64,000 bases of DNA, taken from contig CAZONM010000001.1 in NCBI GenBank assembly GCA_964580865.1, positions 4,121-68,120 on the forward strand, written 5' to 3'. The position numbers and the translations under genes are program-made. Of this stretch, positions 43,290 to 52,243 are shown piece after piece. Every line of letters begins with the position of its first letter. Positions within the stretch are counted from its first letter, which is position 1. The stretch comes from JACOUT01 sp964580865. Lineage in GTDB: Bacteria > Myxococcota > UBA727 > VGSZ01. The notes beneath the pieces are model-generated. The model made no database searches. It worked only from the letters and a program-made list of their open reading frames with translations, and was not told the DNA's origin.

Positions 43290-44093
43290 ATGACGTCACG
43301 GCACGCCCAGATGCTGCATCACGGCGGAGCAGGATCCCATCGGGTCCGCCTAATCCCGCGCCTCGATATCAAGGGACCCAACCTCATCAAGGGCGTCCAG
43401 CTCGAGGGGCTGCGTGTGATAGGGAGCCCGCAGCTGTATGCATCGAGGTACTACGAGGCGGGTGCGGATGAACTCCTCTATGTCGACGTTGTCGCGAGCC
43501 TCTACGGTCGCAATAGCCTCCACGAGATCATTCGCCGTGCGGCCGAAGATGTCTTTGTGCCGCTGACCGTGGTCGGCGGACTACGAAGCGTCGATGACGT
43601 TCGTGATGCGCTGCGCGCCGGCGCCGACAAGGTTGGCATCAATACCGCTGCCGTGAAGCGGCCCCTGCTCATCGCTGAGGTCGCGAGGGCCTTCGGTTCG
43701 CAGTGCATGGTTCTTTCGATTGAAGCCAAGCGCATCGGACCCGGTCAATGGGAGGCCTATACCGACAACGGTCGTGAGCGAAGCGGCCTGGATGTCGTGG
43801 CATGGGCCCGTCGTGGCGTTGAGCTTGGAGCGGGCGAGATCGTATTGACGTCTGTTGACCGAGAAGGTGGTCGCCAGGGCTACGAGTTGGAGTTGATCTC
43901 GGCCGTTGCTTCTGCGGTAGATGTTCCAGTGATCGCAAGCGGTGGGATGGGCAAACCGATGGACCTCGTTGACGCAGTGGCGGCGGGAGCGAGTGCTGTA
44001 GCAATGGCCGATATCCTCCATTACGAACGCGCCACACTCTCTCAACTCCGTGAGGCGGCGCGTGGGGCTGGGATTGAAGTAAGGCATCCATGA
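43290..44093 (+). CDS. hisF2: HisF2-type cyclase-subunit homologue, cassette 1
   Basis: A 267-residue TIM barrel of the HisF family. LIPRLDIKGPNLIKGVQ places an Asp (residue 26) where HisF has catalytic Asp11, but the second HisF catalytic Asp is Glu here (LSIEAKR). The partner HisH2 overlaps its stop by ATGA and the WbpG amidotransferase precedes it, so it most likely channels ammonia to WbpG rather than serving histidine synthesis. I chose the ATG at 43290; a GTG at 43272 overlapping the wbpG stop is possible. Confidence 0.82.
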   Translation: MTSRHAQMLHHGGAGSHRVRLIPRLDIKGPNLIKGVQLEGLRVIGSPQLYASRYYEAGADELLYVDVVASLYGRNSLHEIIRRAAEDVFVPLTVVGGLRSVDDVRDALRAGADKVGINTAAVKRPLLIAEVARAFGSQCMVLSIEAKRIGPGQWEAYTDNGRERSGLDVVAWARRGVELGAGEIVLTSVDREGGRQGYELELISAVASAVDVPVIASGGMGKPMDLVDAVAAGASAVAMADILHYERATLSQLREAARGAGIEVRHP

Positions 44094-44722
44094 AGGCCGT
44101 CACGGTTGTCGACCATGGCAGTGGCAATCTGCTCAGCGTCGCGCGTTCGCTAGAGCGAGTCGGCGCCACGGTGACGTTCTGTTCTGATACGGCCAGTCTT
44201 CTTCGCGCGGAGCGCCTAGTCCTTCCTGGGGTCGGCGCGTTTGCGACAGGAATGCAGGGGCTATCCTCCAGAGGGCTCGTCGACGCTCTACGGTCGTATT
44301 CGGAAACCGGGCGGCCGATCCTAGGCATTTGCCTCGGCATGCAGTTGCTCGCTGATGTGAGCGAGGAGTTTGGCGCACACGAGGGGCTACGGCTTATTCA
44401 CGGGCGTGTTCAAATGATCCCGCGGCGAGACGTGGACGGTAATGCATTGCGGGTTCCGTTTGTCAACTGGGCGGAGCTGCAGCCGTCCCAATCATGGGAG
44501 TCATCGATTCTCGCCGATGTCCCAACTGGAAAGGCGTTCTATTTTGTGCACTCGTACCACCTCGTAGTCGACAATCCCGCACACGAATTGGCCCACTACG
44601 TCTACGGTGGGCGGAAGATCGCAGCCGTTGTCCAGGCTGGCGCCGTTACCGGCTGCCAGTTTCATCCGGAGAAGAGCGGGCCGGCCGGGCACGCGCTTCT
44701 CGCGCGCTTTCTCGCCGGTTGA
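44090..44722 (+). CDS. hisH2: HisH2-type glutamine amidotransferase, cassette 1
   Basis: A 210-residue class-I glutaminase. The nucleophile is Cys81 in GICLGMQLL and the His/Glu pair is in CQFHPEKSG near the C-terminus, so the triad is complete. It releases ammonia from glutamine for the HisF2/WbpG amidination route. Its ATG overlaps the hisF2 stop. The start of a histidine operon is ruled out by the absence of other his genes. Confidence 0.88.
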   Translation: MKAVTVVDHGSGNLLSVARSLERVGATVTFCSDTASLLRAERLVLPGVGAFATGMQGLSSRGLVDALRSYSETGRPILGICLGMQLLADVSEEFGAHEGLRLIHGRVQMIPRRDVDGNALRVPFVNWAELQPSQSWESSILADVPTGKAFYFVHSYHLVVDNPAHELAHYVYGGRKIAAVVQAGAVTGCQFHPEKSGPAGHALLARFLAG

Positions 44723-44737
44723 CGAGGACGATCCTCC

Positions 44738-46213
44738 TTGGCGCGCCTGGGCAGCATCGACGACCTCCTATCGATCGAGGACGATCCGGCGATCCTCGGT
44801 TTCCGTTGCCCGGCTACGGGACTACTCCTTTGGCCACTCGTTCGGGTTGCGTTCCTGCGAGAAATCCTCGGTGAGGTGTTCTACGGCGGCGCGACGGCCC
44901 CAGCGCTTTCGGGATATTCCTTACGCGCGGTCCAGTCCTTGGCGAAGGCAGCTTGGCACGATTTTCGGCATTCGCCGAATGGTGCCGACGTTGTAGTCAT
45001 GGCCTCCGGTGCGGGCCGGGTGATGCGGAGCGGCCAGTCGTACAATCGCCTTGCCGATCCATTCGTCGACGTCTTGCCAAAGGGCACGATCCTTATCGAG
45101 GATCTCTTTGGCTGGCAGTGGCCAGTGCTACGCCCAGGGTCAAGAGTGCTATTCCACACGCCGTTTCAGGTCGCCGCGAGCGTCGCCGGGCGGTGTTTGG
45201 TTCGTAGCCGTCACCGGTCGCTCGCCGATCAACTGATCGCATTCGTCGTCGATCGGGCGGGTAAGTCGCTCGGCTGGGCACCTCGTCCGATTCGACAGGC
45301 CAGCGTTGCCAGGATGCTTGCTCACAAGATGGCGGCGCTGCCGGTTCTTCAGCATGGGTACCGACAATTGTTCGAGAGGGTCCGTCCACGGCTTCTCTTG
45401 AAGGAAGAGGCCTGCTATGGCCCGTCGGCAATGCTGATTTCGGTTGCTCGCGAGTTTGGCATAATAACGGCTGAATACCAACACGGCGTTGTAGCGCCTG
45501 GTCACGATGCGTACAATTTCGCCCCGACGCTTTGCGCATCACCCGCCTGGAGGGCAATCCTGCCAGATTGGTTCCTCAGCTACGGGCAATGGTGGGACGA
45601 CCAAATTAACGCACCGATCAAGCGGCGTGTGATTGGCAATCCGTATCGCAGTCTGTTACTAGAGGGATCCGGAACGGGGTCAATGACGTCTCGCCAGCAT
45701 CGTGAGGTATTGGTACTCGGTGACGGCATTGAGACCAACGCCTATGTTGGCCTTGCTCGCGCGCTTGCGCAGGCGCTACCAACATGGCACGTCGTATTTC
45801 GGCCCCATCCACTCGAGCGGCAGCTCGTGTCGGACCGGCACCCGAATGGCATTCCTGTCGACGACGGTCGATTTTTGGAGGTCGATTTGCAGGGGGATCT
45901 CTATCGTTCCTTCAAGCGGTCGACGGTCGTCATTAGCGAGATGTCAACGGGCCTGTTCGAAGCTATGGGATTGGTACAGGTACCGCTGCTTTGGGACACA
46001 CCGAAGTCGCGGTTCACCTTGCCAACTCACAGCTTTGCCTCGTTTCGTACGGTCGATGAGTGCGCGGAGATTCTACGGAACCATGTCGGCGATGATGCTT
46101 GCCGGGACGACGCCGGCGCCATCTGGGCACCGGATTGGCAGTCAAGGTACCGCGCATTTCTCAACGACGTTCTTCAAGGCAATAATGCTCCTCTGGTCGA
46201 GAATGTTGTGTAG
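44738..46213 (+). CDS. Putative GT-B-like surface-polysaccharide transferase
   Basis: A 491-residue protein in the low-G+C segment. I do not recognise a named family. The C-terminal half has GT-B features: VLVLGDGIETNAYVGLARAL, VVFRPHPLERQLV and VVISEMSTGLFEAMGL, like glycosyl/glycerophospho-transferases of capsule loci that carry an S-T-x-x-x-E motif. No signal peptide or membrane helix is obvious. The only start consistent with the N-terminus is a TTG at 44738 with GAGG upstream. It lies 15 bases after hisH2, so it is probably in the same operon. Confidence 0.55.
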   Translation: MARLGSIDDLLSIEDDPAILGFRCPATGLLLWPLVRVAFLREILGEVFYGGATAPALSGYSLRAVQSLAKAAWHDFRHSPNGADVVVMASGAGRVMRSGQSYNRLADPFVDVLPKGTILIEDLFGWQWPVLRPGSRVLFHTPFQVAASVAGRCLVRSRHRSLADQLIAFVVDRAGKSLGWAPRPIRQASVARMLAHKMAALPVLQHGYRQLFERVRPRLLLKEEACYGPSAMLISVAREFGIITAEYQHGVVAPGHDAYNFAPTLCASPAWRAILPDWFLSYGQWWDDQINAPIKRRVIGNPYRSLLLEGSGTGSMTSRQHREVLVLGDGIETNAYVGLARALAQALPTWHVVFRPHPLERQLVSDRHPNGIPVDDGRFLEVDLQGDLYRSFKRSTVVISEMSTGLFEAMGLVQVPLLWDTPKSRFTLPTHSFASFRTVDECAEILRNHVGDDACRDDAGAIWAPDWQSRYRAFLNDVLQGNNAPLVENVV

Positions 46214-46945
46214 CGGGGCGCTGATGTCTGGTGGCCGATCTTTTTCGCGCGCCCGGTGTGGCCGGCGTCCAAGGGTGCTGGTGGTTCTGAGCGAGCGAAT
46301 GAGGTGGCTGCGCACGAAACGGCTGGGCATGAAATGTAGTCGCTCCCGCCGTAGGCGCTGCGCTATCGCCATGCCGAAGTCGCGGCCTGGTGAAACAGGG
46401 ACGAAGAGGACGGATGCAAGGGCTACATCTCTCATTCAAGACGACTCGTTCCACACGAAGTCGACGCGTCGTGGGAACGGTATTTCGGACCGATCGTTGA
46501 GCCAGCAGATACAGCAAGCTCACGCCGGCGTCGCCACGCGGCGGATCGTGCCCGGAAAGCGGATCGCTTGCATCGGCCCGTTGTGTCGTCGTGCTGGAGG
46601 TTTCCTGGCCAACGCACTTGCCACGACATCGCCGTCGCTCTGTTGGTTTGACAGTGGGCCGGTAGGGCCTTGCGCGTTATCTGCAAGGGCGAACGGTTGC
46701 GTTGCTGCTTCGCCACCCTCGGTCTTTGCCAGGGTCCCGGCGTCGCGTCGTGGGTTCATGGAGCGAAGCACGGAGCTCGGGTGGCCTTTGATCTCACTGC
46801 AACTTGCGGCGTCCGGCTCACTCAATGCACCTGCTCGCCGCTATTGCAGGTACCAACTCTCCAGCGTTGCGCGCCACGGTCCGCATCGGGACGATATCTG
46901 GGTGGTTCTGTCCGCTTTGCCGGCGATGTCCGCCGCCTGGCGGTC
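46214..46945 (+). other. 732-bp gap with possible decayed gene
   Basis: No intact, recognisable gene. In the frame of the following flippase, coding-like stretches (GADVWWPIFFARPVWPASKG; YISHSRRLVPHEVDASWERY) are broken by stops at 46337, 46352, 46391 and 46649. A second frame stays open from an ATG at 46224 to a stop at 46949 that overlaps the flippase start (ATGA), but its Arg/Ser-rich translation looks unlike a protein. The best reading is the remains of a gene in the acquired segment. Confidence 0.35.
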
Positions 46946-48238
46946 ATGATGCTGAAAAGTGGGTTCATATACCTGGCAGCGAATGTCGCCTCGTCGGCTG
47001 TACCGTTCTTCTTGCTGCCCGTCCTGACGAGAGCGTTGGCGCCTGAGGCCTTTGGAGCGATCGTCGGGTTTTCTTTGGTGGCGACCATTGTGGCACCAAT
47101 CGCTGGACTAAATGCTCATGGCGCGGTTGGCGTCGCATGGTTCAACCGTGACCGGGAGCATCTCCCCAGTTATGTCGGCGCAGCTGTCCTTGTTGCTTTC
47201 ACAAGCACAGCGGTATGGGCGACTATCGCCGCGTTCGTCGTTTCGCAGACACCGATCGTGGACGCCGTGCCTGCCGAATGGGCGGCCGCAGCCGTTGTCA
47301 TGGCTGGCGCCCAGGTCGTTCTCCAGATGCGGTTGGTGCTTTGGCAAAGCCAGAAGCGGCCGATGCCGGTCGCGACCATGCAATTCGCAGGTAGCATCGT
47401 ACATATTGGGCTCGCGCTCGTGGCAGTGCTTGTTCTTGGACTCGAAGCACCGGGCCGAAACGGCGCGGCGGTTGTTGCAGCGGTCTTGTTTGCCGTTCTT
47501 GGAGTAGCTGCGCTGGCATGGGACGGCAATCTGACGTTGCGGGTTCGGCGCGACGACATTTTCGGGGTGGTGCGGTTCGGTGGCTTGCTCGTACCGCACG
47601 CGTTGGGCGGGGCCCTGACAGTCACCGTTGATCGAGTGGTCGTGGCAGCATGCTTGGGGCCTGATGCACTTGGAACCTACGGGGCCGCCGCCCAACTAGG
47701 CGCTGTCGTCGCCATCGCTGCAGATGCTTTCGGCAAGGCGTACAGTCCATGGCTGTTTGAGCGACTCGCGGCTGACGACGAGTCGGAGCGGCTCGTTGCT
47801 GTCGGCGCCATGTATGCTCTTGCCCCCCTTGCCATACCCGCCGGCGGCGTTGCCGCTGTTGCTCTGACAGCTCTCAGTAGCGTCGCTCTGGGCCCTGAAT
47901 ATGGCGCAGCCGCTGAACTCTTGCCATGGTTCATCGTTGGAGGGGTCGCGACGATCATCTACTTGTTGGTATCGCCGTTGTTTTTCTTTCACGACCGAAC
48001 CGCTCGCCTGAGCTCCACAACGCTACCCTGCGCCGCCGTAGGGGCGCTCTGTACCTTCGCGCTAGCAAGAATCGACGGCGCTCGCGGCGCGGCCGCGGGC
48101 TTCGCGTTGACGCAGACGCTCCTGACGACGGGCGTGTGGGTCGTTGCTTTCCACACGTTCGACCTGCCATGGAGAAAACCATATCTTGCATTGCGGACTT
48201 GCTGGCGCCTTCTTCGGAATGTTGACGCCAAACCCTGA
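46946..48238 (+). CDS. Wzx-type polysaccharide flippase
   Basis: A 430-residue membrane protein with about 12 hydrophobic helices of the MOP/Wzx type: MLKSGFIYLAANVASSAVPFF at the N-terminus, VLTRALAPEAFGAIVG, and DRVVVAACLGPDALGTYGAAAQLG in the middle. It should flip the lipid-linked repeat unit across the inner membrane. The in-frame upstream extension is Cys-rich and implausible, so I start at the ATG at 46946. Composition is lower in G+C than the surrounding chromosome, like the other genes of the segment. Confidence 0.82.
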   Translation: MMLKSGFIYLAANVASSAVPFFLLPVLTRALAPEAFGAIVGFSLVATIVAPIAGLNAHGAVGVAWFNRDREHLPSYVGAAVLVAFTSTAVWATIAAFVVSQTPIVDAVPAEWAAAAVVMAGAQVVLQMRLVLWQSQKRPMPVATMQFAGSIVHIGLALVAVLVLGLEAPGRNGAAVVAAVLFAVLGVAALAWDGNLTLRVRRDDIFGVVRFGGLLVPHALGGALTVTVDRVVVAACLGPDALGTYGAAAQLGAVVAIAADAFGKAYSPWLFERLAADDESERLVAVGAMYALAPLAIPAGGVAAVALTALSSVALGPEYGAAAELLPWFIVGGVATIIYLLVSPLFFFHDRTARLSSTTLPCAAVGALCTFALARIDGARGAAAGFALTQTLLTTGVWVVAFHTFDLPWRKPYLALRTCWRLLRNVDAKP

Positions 48239-48538
48239 CTCGGCCGGCCATGGTGCATGCGATCTCGATCCTGGCGCAACGCTGAGCTCGTTTCCACAGG
48301 CCCTCGCGCACGGTGGCAGGTTCCGCGCTCGCCGTCCGGACGCTGTTGGGCGGCTGGATGCCTCAGCCGAGCGGTGCAGCATCAACAACGTCGGTCACGC
48401 CGCCCATCAGGATGTCGGTGGTCGCCGGAGAATCGGCGATACTCACGGGATGACGGCGCGCATTCGCCAGCTCGAGAGCATTGGCTACCTTTCGCGGGAC
48501 GTTGGCGCGCGAATGCGCCAAGCGGGAGCGAGCGCTTC
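48239..48538. other. No gene seen; right edge of the low-G+C segment
   Basis: Composition rises here from the lower G+C of the flippase gene to the normal level. Open frames are short and Arg/His-rich on both strands. I see no repeat. It may be a recombination junction. Confidence 0.4.
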
Positions 48539-49441
48539 ATGAGCGAGCGGCGCGCCTCTGAACTGATGGCCAAGCGCGAGCGCGTCGACGCGCGCTCCTC
48601 CGTGCCTAGGAGGCACGCACGTGACGAGGCGGTGTGGCCGATGGTCCTGCACTCGTTCGTCGACGCACCTCGTCTCGCCTTCCCGGGCGCGCCGCCGAGC
48701 CGGGCGGTGCGCGCATGGGCCGTCGCGCGGCGACGGCAGCAGGGAGCCTCCGGACGCCCAAAGCGGTGCGCGCGCGCCGCCCGTATCGGTGCGCCCAGTA
48801 GGCTGCCTCGTTCCGAAGATGTGTCGTTCGCGCGCGTGGGGGCTCGTGCCATCGTCGGCGGCAACCCGTGGCTGTCCTTGTGGTCGTCCGCCGGCGCCGA
48901 CGCCGACGTCGAGGACGCGCGCGCCGCAGCCGCCGCGCTGCGCCGCCGCGCCGGCGCGTGCCCCGTGGTGCTGGTGACGCTGCAGCCGGGGATCACCGAT
49001 GGCGCCGAGCTCGCGCTGGTGCAGCGGGTGGCACGCGCCACACAGGGCCGGCTCTGGTTCTGGATCCGCTTGCATCCCGCCATGCTCGAGCGCCTCGACG
49101 AGGTGCGCCGGGCCTTCGCCACCCTCGAGCACTGCACCGTCGACGAACCCACCGAGCTGCCGCTGCCCGCGCTGCTCGGTGCCTGCGACGCGCACCTGAC
49201 CCACAGCTCTTCGACGGTCATCGAGGCGGCGCAGTTCGGCGTGCGCTCCGTCGTCACCTCCGTCTACGGCGCCGAGCTCTACCAGCGCCACATCGACGAC
49301 GAGCGGCTGACGCTCGCGAGCGGGGGCGCTGACGTCGTCGCCGCGGCGGTGCTGCAGGCGACCAAGCGTGGTCGTGCGGGCACGTCGCACACGGGCAGCA
49401 TCGACGTGGCGCTGGCGCAGGTGCTCGGGGAGGCGCGGTGA
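48539..49441 (+). CDS. Glycosyltransferase-like protein, probably N-terminally truncated
   Basis: A 300-residue frame whose last 200 residues look like a GT-B C-terminal domain (GARAIVGGNPWLSLW, VVLVTLQPGITDGAEL, FWIRLHPAMLERL, ACDAHLTHSSSTVIEAAQFG). The first 90 residues are basic, low in structure and unlike a GT N-terminal domain, so the gene appears cut and joined to unrelated sequence at the edge of the acquired segment. Activity is doubtful. Its stop overlaps the next start (GTGA), which shows it was once part of that operon. Confidence 0.5.
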   Translation: MSERRASELMAKRERVDARSSVPRRHARDEAVWPMVLHSFVDAPRLAFPGAPPSRAVRAWAVARRRQQGASGRPKRCARAARIGAPSRLPRSEDVSFARVGARAIVGGNPWLSLWSSAGADADVEDARAAAAALRRRAGACPVVLVTLQPGITDGAELALVQRVARATQGRLWFWIRLHPAMLERLDEVRRAFATLEHCTVDEPTELPLPALLGACDAHLTHSSSTVIEAAQFGVRSVVTSVYGAELYQRHIDDERLTLASGGADVVAAAVLQATKRGRAGTSHTGSIDVALAQVLGEAR

Positions 49442-50595
49442 CGGCCACCATCGTCACCTCGCCCGCCCCGCGCACGGAGCGCCGCACGCTGCGCTTGGGC
49501 GTCGCGTTGGTGCTGCTGTGCGCCATCGCGGTGGGCGGCGCGGTGTTTCTTGCCACCATCGGTATCGACGCGCTCGAGGGCAAGAACGAATTCCAGTTCT
49601 TCGCGGACTCCGGCACCTATCACGCGGTGGCGCGCGGCGACGTCGTCGGCATCGAGGAGCTCAACGAGCTCATCGGCATCGTCGGCAACTTCCTCGGGCC
49701 GCTGATGATCGTGAAGCTCGCGGGTGGCAACTACTACGCGATCTTGGTCATCAACTGCGTGCTGTTCTTCTGGTCCTTGGTCCTCATCACGCGCGCCCTG
49801 AGGATCGACGCCCCGCGGCTCATGCTCTTCCTCTTTCTCAACCCGATGACGGTCTCGAGCCTCCTGTCGGTCAACAAGGAGATCCTCTCGATCGTGTTCG
49901 TCGCACTCCTGGTGAGCGCCCTGGCGCGTCGATCGCTCGTAGCGTTGGCGCTGGCTGCGGCGCTCTCGGTGCTCGTGCGTTGGCAGCTCACCCTCTTCAT
50001 CGTCGGTCTCCTGGCGACGATCTCACCGCTCAACCCGCTGCGCGCGCGCCGCGGCTGGACCATCATCGCGATACTGGTGACGTTGTCGGCGCTCTATGCC
50101 GCGACCCTCGACGTGATCGAGCCGGTGCGCATGACCTTCGAGTCATCGGCGGAGGAGTACGAAGGGTCTGGGTTCTACGCGGCGCTGGTGGGATATCAAG
50201 ATCGTGGCCTGTACTGGCTGATCTTCCCGGCCAAGGCGGCGAGCTTGTTGTTCGCGCTCGGGTTGCGCATCGATCGCCTGGTGGCGCCCGACAACATCTA
50301 CAATGACGTTTGGCAGCTGTTGCACTCCACCACCATGCTGGTGACCTTCGTCCTGGTCTGGCGTCGTCGGCGCCTCACCCTGGCAAACGATCTCGTCTTC
50401 GTGTCGGCCGTGTACATCGCGCTCTTCACGCTCTCGCCCATCTACACGCCGCGCTACTTCTACGCGGCGTTCGTGCTGTGGGCCATCGCGCTCGCCGCCG
50501 ACAGTGACCGCCCGCCGCTGTTCGCGCCGCGCGCGTCACGGGCGGCCACGCGAGTGTCGGTATCGACGACGCCAGAGGCCCCGGCGCATGCGTGA
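49438..50595 (+). CDS. Polytopic membrane protein, candidate Wzy polymerase
   Basis: A 385-residue protein with about nine hydrophobic segments and a periplasmic loop (LEGKNEFQFFADSGTYH, near residue 45). No conserved family motif is clear; Wzy polymerases and GT-C transferases both look like this and diverge fast. As the only such protein next to a flippase, Wza and Wzz genes, it is the best Wzy candidate. The GTG overlaps the previous stop and its own stop overlaps the Wzi-like start by 8 bases. Confidence 0.5.
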   Translation: MTATIVTSPAPRTERRTLRLGVALVLLCAIAVGGAVFLATIGIDALEGKNEFQFFADSGTYHAVARGDVVGIEELNELIGIVGNFLGPLMIVKLAGGNYYAILVINCVLFFWSLVLITRALRIDAPRLMLFLFLNPMTVSSLLSVNKEILSIVFVALLVSALARRSLVALALAAALSVLVRWQLTLFIVGLLATISPLNPLRARRGWTIIAILVTLSALYAATLDVIEPVRMTFESSAEEYEGSGFYAALVGYQDRGLYWLIFPAKAASLLFALGLRIDRLVAPDNIYNDVWQLLHSTTMLVTFVLVWRRRRLTLANDLVFVSAVYIALFTLSPIYTPRYFYAAFVLWAIALAADSDRPPLFAPRASRAATRVSVSTTPEAPAHA

Positions 50596-52228
50596 CCGCG
50601 TCGCCGTCCTCGCGCTGGTGGCGCTCGGCGCGGCGGCCGCGCCCGTGCGCGCGGCGTCGCTGGTGTTCCCCGACGACCCCGCCCTCGCCGTGGGGCGCGC
50701 GACGCTGTTGCTGGCGCAAGATGCGCGCGGCCTCGGCATGTACCCGCTCTCCGATCGCGAGCTGCGCGCGCGCGGCGTGCTCACCGCGCCGCCCGACCCC
50801 ACGGGCGCACGGCTGCACCTCGTGTGGCGCCCGCAAGCGAGCGCCTGGCGCGGCCTGTCGCCGGCGCTACGCGAGGGGACGCTGTGGTACGACGCTATCG
50901 CGCCCTTGGCCGAGCTGGGCGCCAACGTGAGCGACGGCGAATGGCTCGGCGCGCACCTGCGCCTCGACCTCAGCTCGGTCCGCCGCGACTTCACGGGCGA
51001 TGGGCTGGCCGCACCGTGGACGCTCGACAGCTACGCGAACCTCGACTTCCCGCGCGAGTCGTGGGCGGTGGTCGCCACCGAGCACCTGCTGGTGGCGGCC
51101 GGCCGCTTCCGCAGCGGCATCGGGCACGGCGTGTTCGGCAATCCGTTCTTGAACGGGCGGGCACCCTGGTACGACCAGGTGCAGGCCGAGTGGCACGACG
51201 ACCACTTCCGCGCGCGGTGGCTGCTTGGCACCTCGTCGTCGTTCTTGACCGCCGCCGAGGCCGCGGTGCAGGGCTACGGCACCGCCGCACCGCCGCGCGG
51301 TGGCTTCGACCCCGTCAACAACTATGACAGCGCGCGCTTCGACGCGCCGGCCAAGTCCTTCATGTACCGCTGGTACGAGTGGGCGCCCTGGCCGTGGCTG
51401 GTGCTGGGGGCTGGGGAGATGGGCGTGGTGGGCGGCAAGCAGCCCGACCTCTCGCAGCTGTTGCCGATGGTGGTGTGGCACAACGCCTACGCGCCCGGCA
51501 GCACCAACGTCATGCTCGGGGTGAGCGCGGCCGTGGCGCCGCTGCCCGGCCTGCTCCTCTTCGGTGAGCTCGTGGCCGACGACGTCGCGACCAGGAACGA
51601 GGCGGATGGGCAGAAGCCCACCTCCTTGGGCTGGCAGCTCGGCGGCCGGTGGGTGGCGTCGGTGCACGCAGACGTGCTCGCCGAGGTCGCCGTCGAGTAC
51701 ACCCACGTCGATCGCTGGACCTATCAGCGCTGGCAGCCGTACCTCGTCATGCAGCAGCGACAGATCGTGCCGTGCGGCTGCAACTTCGTCGACGTGCCGC
51801 TCGGCTACCCGTGGGGCGGCGACCTCGACGCCGCGGGCGCGCGCCTACGCGCGTTCGCCCCCGACGGGCTCGAGCTGTCACTGGGGATCGAGGGGATGTG
51901 GCGGGGGGCCATGCGGCTTGGCGCCATCACCGGATCCCCGCTGCTCGACGACCAGGGGGCGCCGGTGCTCGACCGATTCGGCGAACCGGTGCGCGCGCCG
52001 CTGTACTACGACCTCGACGCGTGGGCGGGTCCGGGCGCGCTCGACGAGTACACGCAGCGGCCGCGCGAAGCTCGGGTCACCATCTCGCTGGGGGCGGACA
52101 TTCCGATAGCGCCGCACGTGAGCGCGAACGCCATGGTGCTCTGGAGCGCGCTCGACAACGTCGAGAACGCCGCGGGCGTGCGCGCGCAGCGCTGGCTGCT
52201 GCACGGCGGCATGCGCGTCGCGCTGTAG
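50588..52228 (+). CDS. Wzi-like outer-membrane protein (second copy)
   Basis: A 546-residue precursor with a signal peptide (VAVLALVALGAAAAPVRA) and a long strand-rich body (WRPQASAWRGLSPALREGTL, LLVAAGRFRSGIGHGVFGNP, and a closing WLLHGGMRVAL). It resembles the Wzi-type barrel at 30438-32123 in size and layout but sequence overlap is low by eye. It probably serves capsule binding or export at the cell surface. Translationally coupled to the Wzy candidate. Confidence 0.6.
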   Translation: MRDRVAVLALVALGAAAAPVRAASLVFPDDPALAVGRATLLLAQDARGLGMYPLSDRELRARGVLTAPPDPTGARLHLVWRPQASAWRGLSPALREGTLWYDAIAPLAELGANVSDGEWLGAHLRLDLSSVRRDFTGDGLAAPWTLDSYANLDFPRESWAVVATEHLLVAAGRFRSGIGHGVFGNPFLNGRAPWYDQVQAEWHDDHFRARWLLGTSSSFLTAAEAAVQGYGTAAPPRGGFDPVNNYDSARFDAPAKSFMYRWYEWAPWPWLVLGAGEMGVVGGKQPDLSQLLPMVVWHNAYAPGSTNVMLGVSAAVAPLPGLLLFGELVADDVATRNEADGQKPTSLGWQLGGRWVASVHADVLAEVAVEYTHVDRWTYQRWQPYLVMQQRQIVPCGCNFVDVPLGYPWGGDLDAAGARLRAFAPDGLELSLGIEGMWRGAMRLGAITGSPLLDDQGAPVLDRFGEPVRAPLYYDLDAWAGPGALDEYTQRPREARVTISLGADIPIAPHVSANAMVLWSALDNVENAAGVRAQRWLLHGGMRVAL

Positions 52229-52243
52229 CGTGGCGGTCGCCGC

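Noticed and set aside
43290..44722. hisF and hisH as histidine biosynthesis genes
   Set aside because: No other his genes are present, both sets accompany WbpG amidotransferases, and key HisF catalytic residues are changed in each copy.
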